The translations under genes were made by a program, and so were the position numbers. Shown piece after piece: positions 1 through 13,992 of a stretch of DNA of 64,000 bases (position 1 is the stretch's first letter; every line of letters begins with the position of its first letter). Origin of the DNA: Rhytidiadelphus loreus (taxonomy: Eukaryota; Streptophyta; Bryopsida; Hypnales; Hylocomiaceae); contig OX344761.1 in assembly GCA_947034895.1 (NCBI GenBank), positions 27,168,863-27,232,862 of the forward strand. The letters run 5' to 3'. Below the pieces are notes generated by a model. That model made no database searches, was not told the origin of the DNA, and saw nothing but the letters and a program-made list of their open reading frames with translations.

Positions 1-1475
1 CCAATGAGACACTAGGCTAGGTCATTGTCATCCTAAAGTTAGACTGTGTAGGCAATATGCTTTATTTTATTTGTCTACAACTAGACACTTTGTCAAGGCT
101 TTGACATATTATTGTTGAGCATAATTTGCATGTATCTTTGTTACATACTACAGGATGTATTGCAATTATTTACAACTCCCCTTAGAATATTTATATGCTA
201 ATATATTAAAGAAAAAATTGCATGCATGAATTTTTTTAGGTTTTTATGTGCAATTTTGTATTCAAACATAATGTTTTATTGTGGAACTTGACATTTAAAT
301 CATAGGGAAATAAATTTGAGAATTAATTGAAGTGAGGTATATGACATCTCTAGGTCACAGTTTGATGAAATCGTTGATTACATTCCTTCCATCACCTTTA
401 CATAATTGTAACTTAGATCTACTTTAAAAAGAATTCAACCCAACATCTCAAATGCTTAGGACATTATTCCAATTCTCATTCTTCCTCCATCTCCTTCACA
501 TGGTTGTGAATTGAACATGGCCCAAGAATTATTTCAATGTGATAGCCTACTTGCCTAAGGCCAAAGTACAATACATGAACTTTAATATATTGTCAACCAA
601 CCAATTGAGGTTGGGTGACTTGCAAGGTTGTATTGTAGAAGAATTTGATTAAAACATAGTAAGTAATAGATGTTAAGTCTTTGGGTCCACGAGAGCTTTT
701 TTGTACCTTCATCAAGAGGATTTGGTTGAAATGCCTACAAGAGTACTAAGAGCTTTCTATGTCTGAAAACCGGAATTATGAAGGCTACATTGTTGTATAG
801 TGGTGATAATAGATTGTGAAGTTTGAATGTGATGCTATAATGCCTCACGAAATATAGCTGCAAAGGTTGCAATTCAACGTAAGGTTCAAATGTTCATCGA
901 TTTTAGATTCATTTTATGTTGTGGTAGAATGAAAACCCATTGAAACCTATTCTTGATTTGAATTGTGATGTCCAACCTTGTCAACATTTTGATTAACGAT
1001 ACAAATGTTGGGTATCAATTTTGTGTGAATCAAATCATTGTCACTGTGAACCTTTGGGGTTATCACTGAAAGGACAAGCCCATGACCAGAAGTTGAACAT
1101 CAAAATCCTTCCCTCTTTTGTAGTTTCCAAATTTGTGGTTATTTATGAATTTAAAACTCCAAATTTGTGGAGTTTTTTTGTATGTGGATCAGAAGCATTG
1201 AGCAACTTTGTCACCTCATGCGCTTGTTTCCTGTGGCCATCAAACAAGAATATGTTAGGTTTGTAAGAGGAGGATTATCAGAAAACATTAAGAATCTTAG
1301 TACTAATATAAACACTGATATTTCATGGGATACTCTGGCATGTCCACACTGCTTAATTATGCAGGTAACTCTTAAATTTAGGGACAAACTAGACACTTGA
1401 TTGTTCAAATTTCAGCCTTAAATAGTAAGGAAGCTTTGATCCACAACTTCAACAAAATAATTTTTGTGTCACACA
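1..1475. other. AT-rich intergenic DNA, no gene seen
   Basis: There is no open frame with recognisable protein content on either strand, and no paired terminal repeats. The stretch is low-complexity AT-rich DNA like the other intergenic parts of the window. Nothing further can be supported. Confidence 0.6.
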
Positions 1476-2387
1476 TGAACCCCTGAAGGACCAAGTTGCG
1501 CTTTTTGGCAATATAGAAAATCTGGGCAGGTGCGTGTGACTAGGTATTTGCATATATTAGGCTGAAATTTTACTAAAAGGTGGGGATGAGTAATATCTTT
1601 CATGTGCATTAAATTTCATGACATTTGGAAATATGAGTAAAAAGTGATGGACTAATATGTTACTTTTTTCGTAAATGGGCAGTCCGGACAAATAAAAAAT
1701 AAATAAAATTTCATAAATAGTTTTCTAGACTTATATGTACGTTGAATGCTTTGAATCATTCCATTTTGATCAATGAGTCAAAAGTTATGAGAAGTTTTAG
1801 TTTGTGGCCAGTTATGGATTCTCTACTCTAAAATAAACTTTGAAGCCCTTTATTTTACTCAATTTTCAATATTTTTTGAAAAAAATAAAATCATAGGATG
1901 TAGATTGTTCATTGTAACATTTCAATTCCATATAGTAACTAAATTCTTAATACTTTAGTATTTTGAATCTTTATCTCTACTTCTTTCTACTTACTATTTT
2001 TTCCCTATATGTTGTACAATTCCAAATGATTTGAAAATTTTCAAGTATGTAGCCAACTTGCCTTGAAGAATGAATCCAAATAAGCACCACTATTTTAGAC
2101 ATTTTTTCATACAAATGTGAGTTTGTGAAGTGCAACTGCTCGGATTTTTGCAGGCCCCCCCAAAGGATTTCTGTGAATTTGAAAGCTCATATCTTGCAAT
2201 CAACTTGGTGGAAATTTCTGAAAAAATTTCCACATGTTCTCAAGTCAGCATACTAAAAGATCCTATGGTTACATGTGTGCAGTTTTAATTTTTTTTTCAA
2301 AATTTAGCACTTGTACTAGAAATGGCAAGTTGGGGGTACATTTGGTGAAAACACAGTCACAGTCCTTTAGGGGTTAATTTTTGTTCT
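1476..2387 (-). mobile_element. TTAA element, family B copy 1
   Basis: About 912 bp. The left end reads TGAACCCCTGAAGGACCA (the expected TTAA mutated to TGAA). The right end is the inverse, CAGTCCTTTAGGGGTTAA. The body matches the copy at 14779-15705 in reverse orientation nearly end to end, for example the stretches reading ggctgaaatttta and gtgaagtgcaactgc. It has no coding capacity, so it is a non-autonomous DNA element (MITE). Moderate divergence from the other copies suggests an older insertion. Confidence 0.8.
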
Positions 2388-3679
2388 ATATTGAAGATCA
2401 CACTAGGGGGGTTGGTATCTTCGAATTTGTCAAATTCCGTACCATCACAAAGATAGCAACCCTAAATGTCACTTTTCAAATGCTCACAACATCCAACCCT
2501 AAACTTTTTTGGAAAAACCAATACCAACATTGGAACCCTAACACCCACAAATAGGGGGGTAGGTCGACTCCAAACTTCAAAATGCCTTACCCTAATGAAA
2601 GTCAACTCACCCTTAAAAAGTCAAACTTGTTGGATCTTGCAAATGTTGATATTTTTAGGGCGGTTTTTTTACCATTGGATGCACAATATGTGATAATGGA
2701 TTAATGGGGGTAGCAAAAATATCGACCCACTAATAGTGCCTTGATTAATTTCTAGTTGCCTCACTCCATCAACCTTTGCAATAAGGTAAGAATACAACAT
2801 TTGTCTCTTTAAGAAATAGTATAAACGGCACAAATGAATATAGATGGAGCAGTTTTGATGTCCAATATATTATTATTGGAGTATATAAAAGCTACAATGT
2901 TAGAAACTTATAGCAGTCACCAAATTTAAGTGAGGGATAGTTACAAGAGGCATTAAGCAAGGAAAGACTATGGATCTCAAGGGCGGAGAAAAGATTGCAA
3001 ATTATGAAGAACACACTGGTATTTCACATGAAGATTTGCTATTCTTTCACACACTCACTCCAGATTCAAGATTCACATTCAAAATGGGTTCCCCATAGGG
3101 TTGTCACCACCACATCACGTCTTTAAAGACAGACGGCTAACTTACAAATAACATAATTCAACCCAAAGTCCGTTAGGATTCAAAAAAAATTCTACAAATG
3201 AAGTTGTTGAAAAATATGTATTTTGGATTAACATGAATGTGGGTGCGTCAAGATGCATCTTGACCAACTACGATGGACATCTCAACCTAAAATGCCAATG
3301 TCATGTTATGATGGACTATTGTAGTTGACGGTTCTCCAACGTCATCTTGTTTTAAATAAGGGCGAGAAAATCTATGGGTTGCTTCAATGAGTCCAAATAG
3401 TCTATACTAAATAGTTTATATAGATGTGTTAGTATTTGGGAATTACGAGGTGATAAATTTGAGGCCTATCTAGAGTTGGCAATTCAATGGAGAATTGATT
3501 ACTTTTATCTAATCTAGTTGATGAAATGTTTTTTCTAAGTGAAAGATTTTTTAAATGTAGATTTTAAATATCTCATGTGATAGTAGTACAATGTGGTTGC
3601 TTTAGTCATTTCCAAGCATGAATGATGTTGTGGTTCCTGTTTGATATAGAGCTCTTAGTTGATGACAATGGAAGATTAT
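2388..3679. other. Intergenic DNA, no gene seen
   Basis: AT-rich. Short frames here have no recognisable motifs, and no terminal repeats pair up. It lies between two TTAA elements. Confidence 0.5.
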
Positions 3680-4656
3680 TTAACCCTCGACCGCCCAAGA
3701 GGACAAAAAGTGTCCTCACATAGTTTTAAGTTAAATTCAAAGTACTGTAACTTTTGCATCCAATGTCCAAATTCAATAAAACTTGTTGGGAAAGTTGCAC
3801 CTTTTCTTCTAGTTTGAGTGTTAAAATTTTCAGATCAATCCAAGAGGTAATGATTTTCTAGAAGTCAATCAAAGTTCACAGGCTCGATTTGTTTCACCAA
3901 AGTGCTTTTCATGGCTGCAACTTCAGGGGCTTGTATCTCCTTCATCCAATGTTCAATTTCAATAAAATTTGTTGGGTTTTGTTTCCCTTAAATTCTAGTT
4001 ATTGTGGTGAAATTTTCATGTCAATCCAAATTGTTTTGAATGTTTGGGAGCAATTCGAAATTCAAAATCCCGCCATTTATGGACTATAGTGAACTTCGGC
4101 GGCTTGTATCTTCTTCATAAAATGTCCATTTTCAATAAATGTTTTTGTAAAAGTTGCGCATACTAGTCTAGTTTGTGTGGCTAAATTTTCATATCAATAG
4201 AAGAATTTATGAATGACTGAGAAGCATTTTAGTAGAAGGAGGTTCAGCCCTAGATGTGTTTTTTGCAACTTTTCTTGCCTATTTTTGACATTTGCAAGCC
4301 ATTTTGCAAATACATTGAGTCAATTGAATGATATTTTTTTTCACCAATGTGTTTGTATCCTGGTTTTGAATCACTTTGTAGTTTAAATTTTTTTCATTTT
4401 ATTAGGTTTAGAAATCAAATTTGGCCTCTAAATGTGTTTTTAGGAAAATTTCAGCATTCTTTTTTACACATTAAAATATTTTAATCTTGCAATCTACACG
4501 GTCAAATGACTTCAAATTTGATCCATGACATCTACAACATGTGTACTACATGATTGTACGGTTAAGATCTTTATTACTTAGTCACATTTAGATTTATAGC
4601 ACTTCAAAAGCTAGGATGTTTTTTACTCGAAACAGCCATGGGCGGTCTAGGGTTAA
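3680..4656 (+). mobile_element. TTAA element, family F copy 1
   Basis: 977 bp, bounded by TTAA on both sides. The left end is TTAACCCTCGACCGCCCA and the right end, read inward, is TTAACCCTAGACCGCCCA (one mismatch). The body holds three degenerate repeats of about 170 bp in the same direction, starting near 3745, 3930 and 4105. Each has a core like cttgtatctccttcatccaa followed by caataaa and later tcaatcca. It is very similar along its full length to the copy at 47215-48192. A 66-codon open frame (3889-4089) has amino-acid changes between the two copies, so it is probably not coding. Confidence 0.88.
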
Positions 4657-5045
4657 GGAAAATGATGAGAAAAGACTTGGGCAAGTTCTTCAAGTTTGCA
4701 AAGCCTCTAAAATTTGTACAATACCTCCCTAACAACAGCAACAACAACAACATAGTCATTTGGCTACACTTAGTCATGGACCACATTCTAGAGGTCGGTA
4801 ACACTTTTTGTATTCAAACATTGGCCCCATGACCTTCTTAAGACGCATTTGCAAAAAATACATCAATTATTACACAATCAACATCATATTTAGATCATTT
4901 GTAATGAAATTGGGGAAGGTGGGAAGGTTGGGACTTGGACACCCAAACACATTGCTAAGCTGGAGTAGGGAATCAACCATCTTGTGGTAATTTTAGAAGT
5001 TACTCAAAAAGTTATTAGGATAATTTTTGAAGTTATTAGAATTTT
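4657..5045. other. Intergenic DNA with short AAC-rich run
   Basis: A short (AAC)n-like microsatellite lies near 4732-4752. The rest is AT-rich, with no supported gene. Confidence 0.5.
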
Positions 5046-5635
5046 TTTTTAGAGTTTTGGATTTCCTACTCTAAAATAAACTTTGAAATCCTTTATCTTA
5101 CTCAATTTTCAATATTTTTGGACAAAAATAAAATTGTAGGATGTAGATACATTATTACAACATTTTGACCATTGGGATTGGAAATTTCAATTCCATATTT
5201 CAATTGTAAATAATTTAGTATTTTTAATCATTCTCTACTACTACCTACTTACTATTTTTTTTCTATATGTTGTACTATTTCAAATGATTTGAAATTTTTC
5301 AAGCATGTGGCCAACTTGTCTAGGAAAACAAATCCAAAGAAGCACCACCATTAAGGTCATTTTTTTATAGAAATGTGAGCTTGTGAAGTGCAGCTGCCCT
5401 GCTTTTCGCAAGGTTAAAAAAATGATTTTAGTTAATTTGAATGCTTATATCTTGCAATCCACCTGGTGGAAATGTCTGAAATTTTTACCACATATTTTTG
5501 ATACTATATAATACAAGATCCTACGGTTAGATATGTCACAAAAAGTGTTTTTTTCAAAATTTTGGTACTTGTACTAGAAATGGCAGATTTGGAGCGTTTT
5601 TGGTGAAAGTATAGTGACAGTCCTTTAAGGGTTAA
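5046..5635 (-). mobile_element. TTAA element, family B copy 2 (truncated)
   Basis: The right terminus CAGTCCTTTAAGGGTTAA is intact at 5618-5635. The body follows the reverse of the copy at 14779-15705 closely, including the GC-richer island reading gtgcagctgccctgc. The other terminus, about 330 bp, is missing, so this is a 5'-truncated copy. Confidence 0.8.
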
Positions 5636-7856
5636 TAAAAAATTTGCCAAAAACATTGTGGAGTTCATTGCTTTGAAGGCAATCCAGGTTAGAGTCCCGT
5701 ACACTCCCAACCAGCCAACTCTAGGGTTTTTTTTGCCACTTGTGAAAATCACTCACAAGAAATAATACAATTGTTGTCCACCATCCGATCCTTCTAATTC
5801 TATGACTGTCCACTAAAAATGACAAGCTAGCATGGGCCATCATTGCTATTAGTTAGTCTCAAAGTTGCATCTCAAAAAGCTCATCAATAGATGAAGTAGC
5901 CCCTTTAAGGATTCATTATTTTTGTAGTATGTTATATTTATTTTTCAAAGATGAAATTATATACTTTTTTATAGAATAAAAAAATTTAAAAGATAGTAAG
6001 GACTTTAGAGTAATTATGGGTTAACTTCATTTGATTAGTTGGGATCAATTTTTTTTAAATTGCATAAAATTCAGATAAAAAATATGAGGTAGAAGGCTCA
6101 ATAATGGTACATGTAAGGAAATATACGCCTGTTTGGATAAGCTAGTGGAACCAAAAGTATATAATTTTTTTTCATGGCTAGAGAAAGAAGAGGAGCTGTA
6201 ATTCCAATTTTTTTCCAAAAAAATCGCAATAAAAATGAAATTTTGGCAATTTTTGTAAGGCAAAAGTGCATCAGTCACTCATTATGCACTTAGACTGCAC
6301 TTGTAAAGAATATAAAAACACCAGTGAATGGATTAAATGACAACTTAAAGTGTTCATAGCACTCTCTAAATCATGCAAAACTCATCATATTTCAATTTAA
6401 GGTGGAAGCACCCACTACCGCACTTGTACCTAATTTTTGTTCCTAAATGGACAATAAACCATTCCTAGACTTTTATTGGATGGTCCTTGATATGTGTCAT
6501 AAAGTTTTCTCCTCTCTTCACTGTGATTGGGTAAGTGCTAAATTTTTCAGAATTCAGATTTGGGTCCACCTACAAGACCCAACTGCATCTCATTAACTAC
6601 ACTTCACTTCTAGTGTGAGGTACATCATCATTCATTCATTACTAAATACTATACACTTCAATCACCTTTTCTACCCTAAAATTATTCTAGAATGAACCAC
6701 TTTGGATGGGTGGTTCTCAGCATGAAAAGTCTACATCACACAAAACTGCTTATGCACGATTTTCACAGCATTTGTAGGGGCCACTATAAACGACTGAGCG
6801 ATTTTGCAGACAACTCCTATACAGCTTAATGTTGTCAAAATGCACTACAAGGTGATTCATGGATTCAACACTCTTATTTTATAGAAAAATAAAAAATACT
6901 ACTATGAGGAAATTCCAAGCACAATCCTTTGCACTCTAAATGTCATTGAGAAAATCAATTGGTAAATTAACCCTTTAACAATGGGATTTTCTTAGAATTT
7001 TGTACATTTTTATTCATGTTTTTGTACAAATGAATTGTATACCTCAAATTGATCCACAAAAAAAAGGTTCACTTATAAAGATTTAAGTATTATTTTGGAT
7101 GAAAGAAAAAGTATTTGAACAAACTAATTCTTGGCCAAAGCCATACTCTTCATTGTCAATAACATGGATGTTGAAGCAATTCGGAGGAAAATACACTCTC
7201 CATCCCCCAATTTAGGAAAAATTTCATGTGAGAGATGGCGGTTGCTAATGTTTGAAGCTAAAAACATACCAATCCTTTTTTTTTGGCACCATGCATGGGG
7301 ACCAAATTGCACCATTACCAAAATAAATCTCTACTTTTCGCCAAATAAAAGTAGTCTTTTTTCACCAATTATTTTCCAATTTTGTTCAAAATATGGATGA
7401 AGTTGCCAAATTTGGATGAAAAAGTGTATGAATATGACTGAAAAGTGTGTGTTTTTGTTCCAAAAGATGTCCAAATGAATACAGAAATAGATTCAGCTTC
7501 ACCACATTTTCCTTGATCGCCATCCCGGCACTCTTTTTCTTAAAAACTAAAAAAAGCTAAAAACACCTGGAACGTACTTGTAGGTGCACGTGCAAGGACT
7601 GCAATCAACATGCCTGCCTTGCCCTGAGCCTGTACTTGCATTTGTGGCCTTCTCGTGCACTTCCCTGTACACCGATGGCTCTGGCAGGGTCCGTGAGAGG
7701 TTAGCAATTTTAGCACCTTTATTAGTTCAGTTAAGTTAGTCTAAGCTTAACTTACTTCAATTTTCTTCACAAGAGTTTGTGAGGCCGAAAGGGATGGTAT
7801 GGATGTCCGGTGTTGGTGACTGATTGCCCCTGTCATCCGTAGTGCTGTACCTGTAC
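5636..7856. other. Intergenic DNA, no gene seen
   Basis: Mostly AT-rich and unassigned. From about 7500 to 7856 the base composition becomes clearly GC-richer than the surroundings, but no open frame, splice pattern or RNA fold that I can name explains it. It may be a decayed gene fragment or repeat. Confidence 0.45.
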
Positions 7857-8200
7857 TAAGTTGGTATGCTCTAAAAGCGACCAAAAACTAGATGTGGAAC
7901 TTAACACAAGTGGTTTTGTACTTTTCCAAGCATTTTTGAATTACTTATTAATTTTCAAAGATTCAAGGCATAGGTATCTTTTTGTGACCATCTAGGTCTC
8001 CCAAAATCAGTCCACTTGCAACTTGTAAAGAAATGTGTGAAAATCAAAGACAACGATTGGCTTCTGCAATAGAAAAATAAATTTTCCTTGATGCATTCAA
8101 TTGCTAAAGTGATTCATTTAAGGATCACCCCATCTCCATTCTCCACCTAAAATTAGGGTCCGTTTGAAGAAGATGGGCGCTTTTAGAGCATACTAACTTA
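7857..8200. mobile_element. Small MITE with 26-bp inverted ends, TA-flanked
   Basis: 344 bp. The two ends are inverted repeats of about 26 bp with two mismatches. The left end begins TAAGTTGGTATGCTCTAAAA and the right end, read inward, begins TAAGTTAGTATGCTCTAAAA. The outermost TA on each side fits a TA target duplication, as in Tc1/mariner-type MITEs. There is no coding capacity. It is the only copy in the window, so the family is not confirmed by a second copy. Confidence 0.65.
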
Positions 8201-10236
8201 TCTACCAATTAATTATGTGCAATTCATGTGAGAGCTTGGATGTTAAATCCATCCTACAAAGTACCCACCACCACACACACAAGATGAATTTACCCCTTGA
8301 AAAAAATACAAGAATTTTTTTTATTTGACACACACGATAAAAATTTGTAAACTTTGAATCCATATTTGCAATCAAAGCAAGGACCCAAAATTAGCTAGGA
8401 GAGGTGAAGAACATAGAATTAACATAGCACAAGAGAGGGGGCATTTTTTTATACAATTCTCGTGCAAAACACAAAATTCACCATACAAGGCCCACTTCGA
8501 AGGATGGGTTGAGGATCTTGCCATGAGAGATGCTTCTCATATCAATGTCCTCCATCTAAAAAATCAATAATAAGCTATTGTTCAATCCTAGTTTGACCAC
8601 CTAGTAAGGTAACTATGTATAACTAAAATTGTCCAAATAAGCTTTATAACCTGCTTTATAAATAGTGATTGTATGAAATATCAATTGATTAAGTATTTGA
8701 ACTCAGTTCCCATTGTTAAACTGACTATCTAAATTTTTGTTAGATCTTGTTGAAAGTCTAATTCCAGATTTTCTTCATTTGTATTTTTTGGAGACTATAT
8801 GAGTAAATTATGAATTCTCAAAGTCACAAAAATGTGTACTCAAGGCCGCCCTTGTAATGGCTCTCATGTTCATAGGGCTTATATTTCAGGCAAGAATCAA
8901 GATGGGACAATTTTGCAAACAAGTTGGAATTAGGTGTAGTTACCTCAATGTTAACTTATTCAAATGAGTGAGGTGGGCATTGTGATAGGTAATTCAAATT
9001 AGAAGCTTGGTTGTAGAGAATCTTATGGAGAACCTTGTGGGAAGTGAATACATTTTAAAGACACAACAAACAAGGAAAAATTTATTTTCATTCTTTAGGT
9101 GGATGTGCCTAATCTACTTAAGCAATTCCTTGTACTTTGATGAGAAATCAACATAGGAAACTATTTTCAACACATTGACAATCATGAATTTTCAATTAAA
9201 TTTTTTATAATTTTCTAAATATTTATGAATGTACTATAAATTTTTGAAACTCAACTTCATGGTGTACACTAAATTGTATTTAGCATTCATGCACGTATTT
9301 ATAACATTTTCAACTACTTGCATCTACATATTTGTAAGATTGGATTAGATTGGTTTTAGGTACTTCTACCTTAAATTTTAGATTTGAATTTCCTAACAAA
9401 ATCTAAATGTTGATGCTATGATCTTGATTGTCAAATGATAAAAAAAAAGGAAATCTTGAAAAAATTGATTGCCAAAATAGAAACTGTAAAGAGATAACTT
9501 GTTTCCAAGACATGTCCTAGGATGTAATTTTTTTAAGAGTCCAAGCGTATTAAATTTTTTTCTTAGGACACAATCTTTTAAGGATTTCAACATTGTCCAT
9601 ATATTTAAGAAAATTTTAAAAGGTTGTTTTTCTAAAATATATTCAAATAGTTGTTTCTTTTATTCATAGAGTGTCCAATTCATGCCACGTTGTGTCACTC
9701 TTGTGACGATGACTAAGTGTTTGCATTCATATGGTTTGGAAAAGAAGAAGTCTCCAATGAATGAATAAGAAAGTCCAATTCATATGAAGAAGTCTCCAAT
9801 GAAAAAGTGTCAATTTTGACCAAAAAGTGGTCAACCGGTCCTTAATAAGTTAAAACTCAAGTTCTTTTTTAATCTTCTTGTATTTTTTGTCTCATATAAT
9901 AAATTCATGGCTTGTGCAAATGGGTTTAAACTCAACATTTACACTATTGCAACATTCACAAGTGGCACCCAAATCAATCAATATTTCATATTTAGATTAT
10001 TAGGATGAAAAAAAAATTGATTGAAATAGATTGTAAGATACTAATGTTCAAAGCATAAAAATACTTTTTTTGGTGTGGACCTTGTTATATTATGTTTTGA
10101 AATAATGAATCCACTTAACTTAAGAAAATTGTCTTGCAAATTATTGAGGGCTTAAATCTTTATGGTGGAGAGATAGATTTGAAAATCTAAAAGAAAAAAA
10201 ATTTAAGAAAACCATTTTTCATTCATCAATATATTG
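8201..10236. other. Intergenic DNA, no gene seen
   Basis: AT-rich, without supported coding regions. Near 9740-9820 there are partial direct repeats of a phrase like gaagtctccaatga. Nothing else is recognisable. Confidence 0.5.
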
Positions 10237-11179
10237 TTAACCCCTAAAGGACCAAGGCCTTTTTGTTTGCCAGAAAACACTCAAAACTGCCATACCTATT
10301 GCAAGGAGTAAAAAAAATTGAAACATTGTTTTTTTTCATATCTAACCATAAGATCTTACACCTAACTAGTATGAGAGTGTGTGGAAAAAATTTCAGAATT
10401 TTTGTCTGCTTAAATTGCAAGATATCTGCGTTTAAAGTGGAAAAAACAAGTCTTTTAGCACATTGCAGGACTGGAGTTTTTGACTTTGAACATTTTTAAC
10501 TTAAATTTTTTGCACTACAAAGTTTTGAGCTTTAAATCTTTATAGTGGAGAATTGAGTTGAGAGTCTAGGTAAAGAAAAAATTCAAAAAAAATTTAATTA
10601 TCATTCTTAAGAAAATTGTTAAGTAGAAGTAGGTATGAGATAGAAGGAAAATCTAAAATATTCATATATTTTAGATGGAATTAAAATACACTAATCCCAA
10701 TGGTGAGATTGTTCTAGCAAGTAAATCAGACCATGAAAAAAAAAAAAAATTGAAAAATTTGAAAAATTGCATTCAGAAATGAATCCTACAAGTTATTTTT
10801 TTCCAGAAGATGCTCTAATTGCCCGAAAAACAAGAATGTCCATAACTTCCTCATAACATATCCAAATGAAATGAATCAAAGCTTTCCACATAGACAAAAA
10901 TGTAATCTATGAGAAGAAATAATATTAAAAATAAAATTCAAATTTTTGTCCATTTTTGGGGGGCTGCCCGAGCTGCCCGCCGTCCCCTTGTTTGAGCTTA
11001 TTTGGTCATAACTATTGTTCCCGGGCACTGATTTTGAAAAAAATTATATTCCCACAAAGCTAATCAACTTTTCTACCACCAAAAAAAATTTCAAAAAATC
11101 ACGACAAAATTTCAGCCCATAGGTACCTGCCCGAAAACGCATTTGACCCTTGAAGGGACAATGGTCCTTTAGGGGTTAA
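10237..11179 (+). mobile_element. TTAA element, family A copy 1 (full length)
   Basis: 943 bp. Both ends read inward TTAACCCCTAAAGGACCA, an 18-bp perfect terminal inverted repeat including TTAA. The internal layout is shared with family B: a segment ending gcaagatat, then two segments starting cataact, then a block like tttcagcccataggtacctg just before the right end. It has no coding capacity. It is very similar to 30898-31644, so members of this family moved relatively recently. Confidence 0.9.
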
Positions 11180-12404
11180 GTAGAAGTATTATCAAGATCA
11201 AAGGCAAAACTAAATTGTTAGTATTTTTAAAATGTGATTGAAAGTTGTAAGATTGTGCTAGCAGATAATCTACATTCTATAGATCTTTTTTCTTTTAAAT
11301 AGTAAAAATAGAGTTAACTTAGGTCTAAAGGTTCAAATTATTAGAATGGATTTTATAGAATTTTGGGTAGGTCCTATGGTGTTAGAGTTTACTAAAAAAA
11401 ATTGAAATTTTTTTAGAGGTTAGAGAATGTACTATCTTTACGGGAATATAATTTTTATTTCATTTGGTACTTGGGAGAAAAAGTTATGCCCTCATAAGCA
11501 CAAAATATTGGACTCTAGGCAATAGAATCCCCCATGGAAATTCAAAAAAGTAAAAGACTTCTCATAGAATATATTTATGTATTTTTACAAAGCTTTAATT
11601 CATTACATTTGGATAAATGATGTTAAAGTTATGAAGTGGATCTATTATAGGAAATTAGAAAATATTCTTAAAAAATAAATTATAGGATTTGTTTCTAAAT
11701 TCAATATTTATAGGTTTTCAAAATCAAAATATTGATTATTTGTTACAACAACAATTTGACCATTAACCTCCAATCTACCGGATTTTAAATGAAAGTAAAA
11801 TTTATTTTAAAATATTTCTTTGAAAATTTTAACTAGAAGACCTAGTTCATCACTATAAAGTTATTCTAGCCTCAAATTTTCAAAGACTTTGATCATGTAG
11901 ATTCTAAAAGTTCAATCAAATTTAAATTTTCTAAAAAATAACATTTTTTTCCTTAGGTAGAATCATTTTGGAGACTCATATTTAATTTTTCCACCAAAAG
12001 AAAAGTGTGTCATTTTTAACCAAATGCAATGATGAGTAATTGAAAAGTTGCATGCCAATTTCCATAAGGATCAAAAAAATTTAATCATGTAAGGTACAAT
12101 AAATAAAAATTTTACTTGACCTTGTCTATTCACTACATGCCCCAACTAATTGTCCACTTGCCCATCTATGAATTTTTTTTCTCTATAATGACTTATGATT
12201 GGTTAGGTTTCTCTTTGAAAAAAATGTGCAGTGAATATTTCTTGGAGTGTTTGACTTAGTGACATCATTTAAGGCAAAGATTGTTTTCTGAACTATAGAA
12301 AGATAACTTGATGAATTACATGATGAAAATATCAAATTCTAATTTTTTATAGATCTAGGCAGCCCTTGAAGTTAGGCAAGGATCATGGAATGGTTGATTT
12401 AGCA
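11180..12404. other. Intergenic DNA, no gene seen
   Basis: AT-rich, with scattered homopolymer runs. No gene or complete repeat is recognised. The host element that follows may begin somewhat earlier than the limit given for it. Confidence 0.5.
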
Positions 12405-12557
12405 TCTAGGGATTAAGATTGGCATATTTCGATTCCATTTTGGAACTATTAAAAATAAAAAATTTCCTTCCATCTTATACTTACCTCTATTTAAAAAAAA
12501 TTCTTAAGGATGAAAATTATCAAAAAAAAATTCAACTCAATTCTCTACCATATAGAT

Positions 12558-12837
12558 TTAACCCTTCAAGGATTAGATGTTCAAATTTTGAACAAAAAAA
12601 ACTTGATTTAAAAATAAAAATAAAAATCTTCAAAAATCACTTTGATTATATCTTAATATTGTAAACTTAGAGGAATTTTTTTTGGTGAAAACCACAAATA
12701 TTCAATCTACAATCAATTTTAGAAAGAATTTTCAATTAATTTGAGAGTCATTAATTAAATTATTCTAAGTTGTATTTTATAATACATCTTTACAATTTTA
12801 GAAATCTAGACTATCCCTTTGATTTTGAGGGGTTCAA
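12558..12837. mobile_element. TTAA element nested in family A copy
   Basis: 280 bp. It starts TTAACCCTTCAAGGATTAG and ends with the inverse, GAGGGGTTCAA (the terminal TTAA now TTCAA). It sits exactly where family A reads gatTTAAagctcaa, so the host TTAA is its target. Its body matches no other element in the window well. It is non-coding. Confidence 0.65.
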
Positions 12838-12868
12838 CCTCAAGACTTTGTAGTGCAAAAAAGTTAAG

Positions 12869-13819
12869 TTAACTCCTCAAGGTTTTTGACTATGTTTTCA
12901 CCAAAAATGCTCCAAAAATGCCATTTCTAGTACAAGTACGAAATTTTAGAAAAAAAAACATTTTTGCACACATGTAATCATAAGATCCTATAGTATTTTG
13001 GTTTGAGAAAATGTGGAAAAAATTTCAGAAATTTCCACTATGTAGATTGCAAGATATTAGTGTTTGAAGTGACAAAAATCCTTTTATTAACTCTTTGAAA
13101 ACCTAGGTAGCTTCACTTCACAAGGTCACATTTGTATGAAAAAATGTCCCAAATTGTTGTAATTATTTTGAATCATTCTTCAAGGCAAGTTGGCTACATG
13201 CTTGAAAAAAATTAGATCATCTAGAATTATGCAACATATAGGAAAAAAATAGTAAGTAGAGAGAAGTAGAGAATGATTCAAAATATTAAATTGTTAACAA
13301 TTTATTTATGGAATTGAAAAATGCCAATCCCAATGGTTGTAATGTTGTAATACACAATTTACATCTAATATATACATATTTTTTCCAAAAATATTAAAAA
13401 AAGAGTTAAATAAAGAAGTTCAAAGTTCAAAGTAGAGATTCCATAACTATTTATAAAGCACCTACAACGAAAACTCCTCATAATTTTCATCTCATTAATC
13501 AAAATGAAATGATTCAAAGCTTTCCATGTATATATAAATCTAGAAAATTAATTCCAAATCTTTATTTCTTAAATAAGTGATTTTTAAAGAAGTTTTTTTT
13601 AGCTACTTGGATTGCCTACTAAGCATTGAAAACTACATACCATATAATAACTTTTTAACCAAAACTTTAGTCAAAAGTTTTGAAATTTTTTGGGCCTTTA
13701 AGCTACTCCTTAGGCACATGTGTGAAAATTTCAAAGAAAAAAATAAATTTTTTGTTTGTAGTGAGTTGTTCAAAACTGCTATATTGACCAAAAATGCCAT
13801 TTGGTCCTTTAGGGATTAA
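12869..13819 (+). mobile_element. TTAA element, family B copy 3, nested in family A copy
   Basis: 951 bp. The left end is TTAACTCCTCAAGG and the right end GGTCCTTTAGGGATTAA. The body follows the copy at 14779-15705, for example ccatttctagtacaagtac. The flanks on both sides are consecutive family A sequence in reverse orientation, so insertion was into a TTAA inside that element. Confidence 0.82.
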
Positions 13820-13992
13820 ATGGAGATTCAAAGCTAAAAAATCTAACTATGGGAAGTGAAAAAAATTCTTTTTTTTTACTTTCACCACTAATATCTTGCA
13901 ATCTACATGCATGGTCATGAGTGTATGATGTTTTTTTCACAAATTCTCATACATGTCTTGTGTGCAATCATACAACTGAATATGCATAAATA

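Noticed and set aside
3889..4089. Open frame in family F, also present at 47415-47624
   Set aside because: The two copies differ by many amino-acid changes, there is no domain, and the frame lies in internal repeats of a MITE. Open only by chance.
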